Below, one piece after another: positions 1-4,519 of a DNA stretch of 8,006 nt. The DNA lies in contig JASHVU010000393.1 of assembly GCA_030044455.1 (NCBI GenBank), forward strand, positions 1-8,006, given 5' to 3'. Origin of the DNA: Acidobacteriaceae bacterium (GTDB lineage: Bacteria > Acidobacteriota > Terriglobia > Terriglobales > Acidobacteriaceae). Made by a program: the position numbers and the translations under genes. Every line of letters starts with the position of its first letter. The first letter of the stretch is position 1. Under the pieces are notes generated by a model. That model made no database searches and was not told the DNA's origin. It worked only from the letters and a program-made list of their open reading frames with translations.

Positions 1-541
1 CGAGATGATAATGGCCGGCCTCCATCGCAGCCTCCCATACCTGACCCTCCTGCTGCTCGCCGTCACCCATAAGGCAGAAGATCTTGTGCTTCTTATAGTC
101 GATGCGTGCGGCCAGCGCCATGCCGACAGCAATGCTCAATCCCTGGCCAAGCGAGCCGGTTGAGACTTCGACTCCCGGCAGCTTGAGCCAGTGCGGATGG
201 CCCTGGAACGGCGAACCGAGTTTGCGCAGGGTGACGACATCATCGAGCGGACAGAAGCCGGCCATACCGAGCGAAACGTAGAGCGCGGGAGCCTTGTGAC
301 CGGCCGACCAGATAATACGGTCGCGATCTGGCCAATTGGGATTGTTGGGATCGTGATTGGCAGCGCGAAGGTAGAGTGCTGCGGCGAGATCCATCATGGA
401 GAGCGTGCCGCCGGCATGACCCGAGCCGGCCGCGCACAGCGCGACCAGGTTGTAGCCGCGCATGAGTCGCGCCGCGTCTTCGAGCTCGGAGATGGAATAC
501 TGGCGTGTGGTCGTTCCGGTGGTTGAGTTGGTAAGCGGCAT
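1..541 (-). CDS. tkt: Transketolase, N-terminal (ThDP-binding) subunit, partial at left edge
   Basis: This is the first 180 residues of the thiamine-diphosphate-binding half of transketolase, the cytoplasmic enzyme that moves two-carbon ketol units between sugar phosphates in the non-oxidative pentose phosphate pathway. Visible family motifs are GHAGGTLS (residues 41-48), GHKAPALY (81-88), STGSLGQGLS (127-136) and the start of the ThDP/Mg signature, MGDGEQQEGQVWEA (from 158). Position 1 cuts the gene just after GHYHL. The N-terminal subunit of split transketolases is normally about 270-300 aa, so roughly a third is missing; whether the C-terminal subunit is a separate gene downstream cannot be seen, and a full-length single-chain enzyme is not excluded. 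The ATG at 541-539 is set by an AAGGAG ribosome site 8 nt upstream. A 321-bp spacer separates it from the aminotransferase, so co-transcription is uncertain. Confidence 0.93.
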   Translation of the reverse strand, partial: MPLTNSTTGTTTRQYSISELEDAARLMRGYNLVALCAAGSGHAGGTLSMMDLAAALYLRAANHDPNNPNWPDRDRIIWSAGHKAPALYVSLGMAGFCPLDDVVTLRKLGSPFQGHPHWLKLPGVEVSTGSLGQGLSIAVGMALAARIDYKKHKIFCLMGDGEQQEGQVWEAAMEAGHYHL

Positions 542-549
542 GGTCGGTC

Positions 550-555
550 TCCTTT
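550..555 (-). promoter_or_regulatory. Ribosome binding site of the transketolase gene
   Basis: On the minus strand this reads AAGGAG, separated by 8 nt from the ATG at 541-539. It fixes the start codon of the transketolase gene. Confidence 0.8.
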
Positions 556-669
556 GCGCGACTGCGGGTCGCCGCGGGCTAAAGCCCTCGCGGCTCCGTC
601 GCCCCTACGGGGCTAAGCAAGATTTTTGTCGTGCCTACCCAGGACTCAAGTCCTGGGCTAACATCCTCA

Positions 670-695
670 CCTCCCTTCGGGAGGCGGTACATCGG
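670..695 (+). repeat. Direct repeat copy 1 of a 26-bp stem-loop unit
   Basis: This 26-bp unit consists of a 6-bp stem (CCTCCC/GGGAGG, loop TTC) followed by CGGTACATCGG. It matches the unit at 728-753 at 23 of 26 positions; the differences are two loop bases and one base of the tail. The copies start 58 bp apart, which suggests tandem duplication of a mobile or slippage-prone element. Confidence 0.75.
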
Positions 696-727
696 TGTCG
701 CTAACGCGTGCTCATTCAAACTCTCAT

Positions 728-753
728 CCTCCCTAGGGGAGGCGGTGCATCGG
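728..753 (+). repeat. Direct repeat copy 2 of a 26-bp stem-loop unit
   Basis: This is the second copy of the unit described at 670-695. It has the same CCTCCC/GGGAGG stem, the loop TAG, and the tail CGGTGCATCGG. Sequence just downstream of both copies is also loosely alike (a shared ACG-GTGC element before CTC), so the original duplicated segment may have been about 50 bp. Confidence 0.75.
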
Positions 754-862
754 ATGACGAATACGTGCCCTGACTCTTTCTTCCGCACCCGACTTTCCTT
801 TCCCTTCAGGCGCGGGTGAAGACGCCCGCGCGACCGCCGGCCAGGAGGCCGGCGGTACGAAG

Positions 863-2056
863 TTACAAGTTGCTGTTTGCCCAGAGCTCGATACGGCGCA
901 GGGCTTCCATCAGATTCTCCATGGAGTTGGCGACACTGAAGCGTACGAAGCCTTCACCGTAGCGGCCGAACGAAGTGCCTGCCAGCCCCGCGACACCGGC
1001 TTCATCGAGCAGTGAGTCGGCGATGGCCTTCGCGCCCCAGCCGGTTTGCTCAATGTTGGCGAAGACGTAGAAGGCGCCCTTGGGCATGAGCACGTGGAAT
1101 CCGCGAATCTTGTTGAGACCGTCGACAAATGCGCGGCTGCGGCGCTCGAACTCGGTGCGCATGACGCGAACAGCGCTCTGGTCGCCGGTGAGCGCCTCGA
1201 GTGCAGCGCGCTGCGTGAAGCTGGCGGTGCAGGAGTTGGAATTGGTCATGAGCCGTGTGATTTCAGTGGCGAGGTCGGCGCGCATGACGCCGTACCCGAT
1301 GCGCCAGCCGGTCATGGCATAGGTCTTTGAGAATCCGTCGAGCAAGATGGTGCGTTCTTTCATACCGGTCACGCTCATGATGGAAAACGGCTCTCCCTCG
1401 AATTGCAAACGGCTGTAGATCTCGTCGGAGAGGATCATAACGTCGCGATCGCCGATGACGCGTGCCGCAGCTTCAATGTCGGTGCGGTCGAGAACGCCAC
1501 CGGTTGGATTCTGCGGCGAGTTGAGAATGATGAGGCGGGTACGCGGAGTGATAAGGCGCGCGAGTTCGTCGATATCCATCCTGAACTCGCGCTCTTCGCG
1601 CAGTGGAATCGGAACGGCAGTGCCGCCTGCGTAGTTGATCATCGACTCGTAGATGGGGAAACCGGGATTGGGGTAGATGACTTCATCGCCTTCGTCGATG
1701 AGGGCGAGCATGACGTAGAACATGATGGGTTTGCCGCCGGGAACGACGACAACTTCGTTGGGCTCGACCAGGACGCGGCGCGTGCAGCTCACGTATTGGG
1801 CGATGGTTTCGCGCAGTTCGGGCAGGCCGGCGGAGGGACCATAGTGGGTGTAGCCGCCGCGCAGGGCAACCACCGCAGCCTCGACGATGTTGGGCGGAGT
1901 GGCGAAGTCGGGCTCGCCGATTTCGAGGTGGACGATATTGCGGCCCTGCCGCTCGAGTGCCTTGGCGCGGGCCAGAACCTCGAAAGCTGTTTCAGTGCCC
2001 AGGCGCGACATGCGCCGCGCCAGCTTCAATTCATATTCGACTGCTTGTGTTGACAT
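863..2056 (-). CDS. Class I/II PLP-dependent aminotransferase (aspartate aminotransferase-like)
   Basis: This is a complete 397-aa cytoplasmic fold-type I aminotransferase that swaps an amino group between an amino acid and a 2-oxo acid through pyridoxal phosphate. Motifs visible in order: EIGEPDFATPP (45-55), THYGPSAGLPELR (70-82), YPNPGFPIYES (128-138), NSPQNPTGG (179-187, Asn183 contacting PLP), SDEIYSRL (210-217, Asp211 pairing with the pyridine nitrogen and Tyr214), SKTYAMTGWR (243-252, Lys244 forming the Schiff base), and FVRFSVANS with Arg372 for the substrate carboxylate. Length is typical of the family. An in-frame ATG at 2158 would add 34 residues without family character. The chosen ATG at 2056-2054 has GGAG 8 nt upstream and begins MSTQAVEYELKLARRMSRLG. 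Substrate cannot be fixed from sequence: aspartate is the default call, but aromatic or branched acids are possible. A structured leader precedes it. Confidence 0.93.
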   Translation of the reverse strand: MSTQAVEYELKLARRMSRLGTETAFEVLARAKALERQGRNIVHLEIGEPDFATPPNIVEAAVVALRGGYTHYGPSAGLPELRETIAQYVSCTRRVLVEPNEVVVVPGGKPIMFYVMLALIDEGDEVIYPNPGFPIYESMINYAGGTAVPIPLREEREFRMDIDELARLITPRTRLIILNSPQNPTGGVLDRTDIEAAARVIGDRDVMILSDEIYSRLQFEGEPFSIMSVTGMKERTILLDGFSKTYAMTGWRIGYGVMRADLATEITRLMTNSNSCTASFTQRAALEALTGDQSAVRVMRTEFERRSRAFVDGLNKIRGFHVLMPKGAFYVFANIEQTGWGAKAIADSLLDEAGVAGLAGTSFGRYGEGFVRFSVANSMENLMEALRRIELWANSNL

Positions 2057-2064
2057 GGTGCACG

Positions 2065-2068
2065 CTCC
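2065..2068 (-). promoter_or_regulatory. Ribosome binding site of the aminotransferase gene
   Basis: GGAG on the minus strand lies 8 nt before the ATG at 2056. It favours this start over the in-frame ATG at 2158, which sits at the 3' end of a terminator-like hairpin. Confidence 0.65.
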
Positions 2069-2081
2069 GAATGGCGGGACC

Positions 2082-2112
2082 CCGGCTGGCGAGATCGAAT
2101 CTCGCTGGCCGG
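2082..2112 (-). promoter_or_regulatory. Strong hairpin in the aminotransferase 5' leader
   Basis: This is a long inverted repeat. The inner perfect 7-bp stem is GCGAGAT/ATCTCGC (2089-2095 with 2099-2105, loop CGA), and the outer 5-bp stem is CCGGC/GCCGG (2082-2086 with 2108-2112). They are separated by a 2 x 2 internal step (2087-2088 against 2106-2107), giving C-A mismatches in the leftward mRNA. It ends 13 nt upstream of the Shine-Dalgarno sequence, so it could affect translation or mRNA stability; function is inferred. Confidence 0.55.
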
Positions 2113-2156
2113 CGAATCCGGCGGCTCTCCGCTGGTCAGGCGAACATAAATGCCGC

Positions 2157-2186
2157 AAAATAAGGCGCTTCCTTTGGGAAGGCGCC
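2157..2186 (-). terminator. Intrinsic terminator, probably an attenuator in the aminotransferase leader
   Basis: Read leftward, the sequence gives arm GGCGCCTTCC (2186-2177), loop CAAA, arm GGAAGCGCC (2172-2164), then TTATTTT (2163-2157). The stem has 9 base pairs with one bulged C and is followed immediately by a U-rich tract, the classic intrinsic terminator layout. The plus strand lacks the T tract, so orientation is clear. It lies about 53 nt downstream of the predicted transcription start of the aminotransferase and about 100 nt before its start codon, as an attenuator would. The alternative is that it ends the repressor transcript, whose stop codon is 322 nt away. Confidence 0.65.
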
Positions 2187-2232
2187 GGGCGAATGCAGCG
2201 GCTTCAAGTTCGCCGAAAGCGTAGATTCGCTC
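2187..2232 (-). promoter_or_regulatory. Folded leader element just upstream of the attenuator
   Basis: The stem GCGAAT/ATTCGC (2189-2194 with 2225-2230) closes an inner two-pair stem (2195-2196 with 2219-2220) and an inner CGGC/GCCG stem (2199-2202 with 2212-2215, 9-nt loop). The element begins within about 10 nt of the predicted transcription start and ends directly against the terminator hairpin. It does not match any riboswitch class I can recognise. It could be a small ligand- or protein-binding element, or a chance fold. Confidence 0.35.
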
Positions 2233-2245
2233 TTGGCCGGGGGAG

Positions 2246-2251
2246 ATTATA
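2246..2251 (-). promoter_or_regulatory. Candidate -10 box for the aminotransferase
   Basis: Perfect TATAAT on the minus strand, preceded by TGCG. No good -35 hexamer is seen at 16-18 bp. A start near 2239 would give a leader of about 183 nt carrying the folded element, the terminator and the hairpin described separately. The perfect hexamer in GC-rich sequence and the order of elements behind it support the call; the missing -35 weakens it. Confidence 0.45.
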
Positions 2252-2507
2252 CGCAGATTGAAAAATGGTGGGATGTGACGGGTGAACATTGCGGCGAGCG
2301 GTGGATTTGAAGGAATTGATGGGCGGGATGGCGGGGTTTGACGAGAAGTACGAATGACGGGGCCGGCGCTTAGCGGAATCAACCGAAGCTTAATAATTGA
2401 GTGGGTGTACGGCGGATAGCATGGGCAGGGGTTCCTACCAGGCATAAGGCCGCAGTTGGTGAGGGCGAGTTTGTAGCCGAATCGTAAAGCGTTCAGAAGT
2501 CGCGAAT
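2252..2507. other. Non-coding spacer, nothing recognised
   Basis: This lies between the stop codon of the repressor gene and the candidate promoter of the aminotransferase. No reading frame here has a convincing start with a ribosome site or any protein-family resemblance. I see no terminator directly after the repressor gene, no RNA gene and no clear repeat. Confidence 0.5.
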
Positions 2508-2780
2508 TTACTTCAGATAGGCATGGACCAGGTCAATGAGATCCTCGGCCAGTTCGGGAGCGATCTGCTCTTTGGCGCCGTCGACCAGATGGAAGCGGAT
2601 GTGAGTTTCAAGTACCTCGGCCATGAGGCCGTTGACGCCGCCACGTACGGCGGCGAGCAGCATGAGTTGTCCGCCGCAGTCCTCGTCGGCGTTCAGCGAG
2701 CGCTCGACGGCGTCGAGCTGGCCACGGACTTTTCGGAGGCGTTGAAGGAGCTTCACTTTTTCTCGATCCATATGCGACAT
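2508..2780 (-). CDS. CsoR/RcnR/FrmR-family (DUF156) metal- or aldehyde-sensing repressor
   Basis: This is a complete 90-aa all-helical repressor, the same length as RcnR and FrmR. The family forms tetramers that bind G-tract operators and let go when a metal (Cu, Ni, Co) or formaldehyde binds. Landmarks: RLRKVRGQ (14-21), Cys35 in DEDCGGQ, the AAVRGGVNGLMAEVLE helix, and the C-terminal HAYLK. With the ATG at 2780, the candidate ligands fall at His3, Cys35, His60 and His64, the positions used by RcnR for Ni/Co, while much of the sequence (GQxDAxERSL, NGLMAEVLExHIR) resembles FrmR, in which residue 64 is Glu in the Salmonella protein. The start is set by AGGAG 9 nt upstream; an in-frame GTG at 2786 is only 3 nt from that site. 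It is divergent from the porin and its promoter region contains two matching operators, so autoregulation is likely. The exact effector is inferred. Confidence 0.92.
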   Translation of the reverse strand: MSHMDREKVKLLQRLRKVRGQLDAVERSLNADEDCGGQLMLLAAVRGGVNGLMAEVLETHIRFHLVDGAKEQIAPELAEDLIDLVHAYLK

Positions 2781-2789
2781 TTTCACGTT

Positions 2790-2794
2790 CTCCT
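2790..2794 (-). promoter_or_regulatory. Ribosome binding site of the repressor gene
   Basis: AGGAG on the minus strand, 9 nt before the ATG at 2780. It rules out the in-frame GTG at 2786 and therefore places His3 at the N-terminus, which matters for predicting the metal site. Confidence 0.75.
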
Positions 2795-2796
2795 GC

Positions 2797-2824
2797 TTGA
2801 CAATACCTACCGGGGGTATAGTAT
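2797..2824 (+). promoter_or_regulatory. Porin promoter: TTGACA (2797-2802) and TAGTAT (2819-2824)
   Basis: A perfect -35 hexamer is followed after 16 bp by TAGTAT, a 4-of-6 match to the -10 consensus. Transcription would start near 2831, giving a leader of about 30 nt. One operator copy occupies the spacer between the hexamers and a second covers the start point, the arrangement expected for tight repression. Confidence 0.65.
2804..2821 (+). promoter_or_regulatory. Operator 1 for the DUF156-family repressor
   Basis: The site has the pattern TACC-N4-GGGGGTATAG, with the inner palindrome TACC-GGG-GGTA at 2808-2818. A G tract flanked by TA-rich arms is the known operator type of this family, as in the RcnR sites. 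It lies between the -35 and -10 of the porin promoter. Confidence 0.7.
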
Positions 2825-2825
2825 T

Positions 2826-2843
2826 TACCCAGTGGGGGTATAG
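2826..2843 (+). promoter_or_regulatory. Operator 2 for the DUF156-family repressor
   Basis: This matches operator 1 at 15 of 18 positions (consensus TACCYASYGGGGGTATAG) and is offset by exactly 22 bp, about two helical turns, so both sites face the same side of DNA. Its arms TACCC/GGGTA (2826-2830 with 2836-2840) are palindromic. It covers the predicted transcription start of the porin. Confidence 0.7.
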
Positions 2844-2862
2844 AATCGCTCCCTTTTATTGT

Positions 2863-4437
2863 ATGCCTGCCCGCTTTGCCAAACCGATCGGAATAGTGCT
2901 GGCTGTGGTGGTTGCCGGCGGCTGCGGAGCGGAGGCGTTTGCTCAGGAAGTTCCGCAGGCACCATTCCCGCAGAACGGTCAGGTCGCCGTTGTGCAACCG
3001 GAAACTGATTTCCTGTTTGCGTGGCAGGTGCCTTTGCACCCACCCTTCCTGCCATTGCAGGACAGCGTACCTGTGCCGACGACCAGTGCCGTCGCGGACC
3101 CCAGCGCAGCCCCATCTGAGTCTGTGAACCCGCCAGTGCTTTCGATGGCGCCGCACACCGAGGTCGGGCGCTATTGGGTTTCGGGGCAAGCTAACAGCAT
3201 CTTTCAGATGCATGGACATTTTCATTCGCCCTACGAGGGGACGAACAGCCTGCGCGACATTTTTGAATACAAGGCGTCGGAAGTGGCGACGCTCTACCTG
3301 GGGTATCAGATCAAGCCCAATACACGATTTAACACCGATCTGATTGTCGACTTTGAAAACGCCGGCGGGCGGGGAATCAGCCAGGCATTGGGGCTAGCCG
3401 GGCAGACGAACCTCGACGTGGTACGGAACCCGAACCTGAGCACGGCGCCATATCTTTCGCGCGGCGAAATTCACCAGATTATCGGCCTGACCAATGAGAT
3501 GACCGATCAGGATCGCAGCCAGTTTGCTCTTGCGACCAAGATCCCGGTGCGCCGGTTTGAGATTCGCATCGGCAAGATGAGCGTGCCTGACACCTTCGAC
3601 ATCAACTCGGTGGGAACGGACAGTCATTTGCAATTCACCAATTGGACGATCGACAACAACGGGGCATGGGATTATGCCGCCGACACGCGCGGCTATACGG
3701 TGGGCGGCATTCTGGAGTACGACGACCGGGTGTGGTCGGCACGCTACGGCATCTTTGCCATGCCGGTGATCGCCAACGGCATTGACCTGGACTGGGCTTT
3801 CAACCGCGCCAACGGTCAGAACTGGGAGTGGGAACTGAGGAAGGGGTTGCTTTCACCTTGGCAGAAGACGAAACGCGTGGGCGCGATTCGCGTGCTGAGC
3901 TACGTGAATCACGCGCACATGGGCGACTACCGCGAGTCGGTCAACGAGTTTCTGGACGGGATTACGGCAACGCCGGAGATTACGGCGACTGAAAAGTTCG
4001 GGACCGTGAAATACGGATTTGGGCTGAACACCGAGCAGGAAGTGACCGACAGCCTGCGACTTTTTGGACGCTTCGGATGGAACGAGGATCAGCACGAGTC
4101 GTTTGCGTACACCGAGGTGGGACAGACAGTGCTGTTTGGCGGAGATTATGCCGGCCACAGCTGGCACCGGCTCAACGACAAGTTGGGTGTAGCGTTTGTT
4201 TCGAATGCGATCAAGCGCGATCATCAAGCGTATCTTCATTACGGCGGGCTGGGGTTCCTGCTGGGGGATGGCGGGCTGACCTACGCCCGCGAGGACATTA
4301 TCGAGTGGTATTACAACGCGCACATCTGGCGCGGGCTGTTCGGCACGTTGGGCGGGACACAGATTTGGCATCCCGGGTATAACGCTGCTCGCGGGCCGGT
4401 ATATGTGCCGACGGTGCGGGCGCACATCGATTTTTGA
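2863..4437 (+). CDS. OprB-family outer-membrane (carbohydrate-selective type) porin
   Basis: This is a complete 524-aa beta-barrel porin for passive diffusion of small solutes across the outer membrane. Residues 1-27 form a signal peptide (hydrophobic IGIVLAVVVAGG, cleavage after AEAFA). Residues 28 to about 90 are a proline-rich segment, then the barrel begins near YWVSGQANSIFQ. OprB-like landmarks are SPYEGTNSLRDIF, YGFGLNTEQEV, LFGRFGWNEDQ, YGGLGFLLGDGGL, GYNAARGPV and the terminal aromatic residue in RAHIDF. His117, His119 and His121 form an HxHxH stretch where the barrel starts. The ATG at 2863 is chosen because it directly opens the signal peptide and lies downstream of the promoter; an upstream in-frame TTG at 2797 is the -35 box itself. 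No clear Shine-Dalgarno sequence is seen. Divergence from the metal-type repressor suggests that expression responds to a metal or similar stress; the real solute is unknown. Confidence 0.85.
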   Translation: MPARFAKPIGIVLAVVVAGGCGAEAFAQEVPQAPFPQNGQVAVVQPETDFLFAWQVPLHPPFLPLQDSVPVPTTSAVADPSAAPSESVNPPVLSMAPHTEVGRYWVSGQANSIFQMHGHFHSPYEGTNSLRDIFEYKASEVATLYLGYQIKPNTRFNTDLIVDFENAGGRGISQALGLAGQTNLDVVRNPNLSTAPYLSRGEIHQIIGLTNEMTDQDRSQFALATKIPVRRFEIRIGKMSVPDTFDINSVGTDSHLQFTNWTIDNNGAWDYAADTRGYTVGGILEYDDRVWSARYGIFAMPVIANGIDLDWAFNRANGQNWEWELRKGLLSPWQKTKRVGAIRVLSYVNHAHMGDYRESVNEFLDGITATPEITATEKFGTVKYGFGLNTEQEVTDSLRLFGRFGWNEDQHESFAYTEVGQTVLFGGDYAGHSWHRLNDKLGVAFVSNAIKRDHQAYLHYGGLGFLLGDGGLTYAREDIIEWYYNAHIWRGLFGTLGGTQIWHPGYNAARGPVYVPTVRAHIDF

Positions 4438-4442
4438 GATGC

Positions 4443-4459
4443 GGCGCCAAGAGCGCGCC
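4443..4459 (+). terminator. Weak hairpin after the porin gene
   Basis: A GGCGC/GCGCC stem with a 7-nt loop lies six bases after the porin stop codon and is followed by ACATTTTC. The stem is only 5 bp and the T run is short, so it would at most be a partial terminator; read-through into the phosphate-binding gene is plausible. Confidence 0.25.
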
Positions 4460-4519
4460 ACATTTTCATCAAAAAGCACGGTCCGATGTTGCAGACTGAT
4501 TGATGAGGATTTACGGGGA

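Larger units (their letters stand above)
572..856. repeat. Array of seven intergenic stem-loops with shared 3' tails
   Basis: The spacer between the transketolase and aminotransferase genes is filled by short inverted repeats. Hairpins seen on the plus strand: 572-593 (CCGC...GCGG around GGCT/AGCC); 601-613 (GCCCC-TAC-GGGGC); 638-657 (CCCAGGACT-CA-AGTCCTGGG); 670-684 (CCTCCC-TTC-GGGAGG); 728-742 (CCTCCC-TAG-GGGAGG); 810-831 (GCGCGGG...CCCGCGC, 8-nt loop); 833-856 (a 10-bp stem with loop AGGA). Stem sequences differ, but the flanks recur. GGGCTAA occurs in the 3' side of the first three hairpins (576-582, 610-616, 655-661), and GGCGGTRC in the 3' side of three others (683-690, 741-748, 851-858). 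This resembles dispersed extragenic palindromic elements rather than a single terminator, because no stem is followed directly by a T tract on either strand. No transposase is in the window. Confidence 0.8.

Noticed and set aside
572..856. CRISPR array
   Set aside because: The repeated elements are self-complementary with unequal spacing and varied sequence; there is no uniform repeat-spacer pattern and no cas gene.
1403..2053. A 216-codon open frame on the plus strand
   Set aside because: It lies antisense to the aminotransferase catalytic region and is a codon-bias shadow with no recognisable domain or ribosome site.
2057..2158. Longer N-terminus for the aminotransferase starting at 2158
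   Set aside because: The 34 added residues have no family similarity, overlap the 2082-2112 hairpin and lack a ribosome site; the ATG at 2056 has one.
2026..2445. A 139-codon open frame on the minus strand upstream of the aminotransferase
   Set aside because: It crosses the candidate promoter, terminator and hairpins, is rich in Pro/Arg/Ser, overlaps the true aminotransferase start and has no ribosome site or family resemblance.
2797..2862. Longer N-terminus for the porin starting at 2797
   Set aside because: The start would be the TTG of the -35 box, upstream of the transcription start, and would put 22 residues in front of a good signal peptide.
4403..4519. Longer N-terminus for the PstS fusion starting at 4403
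   Set aside because: It would overlap the porin reading frame and place a charged, Cys-rich stretch ahead of the signal sequence; the ATG at 4520 has a plausible ribosome site.
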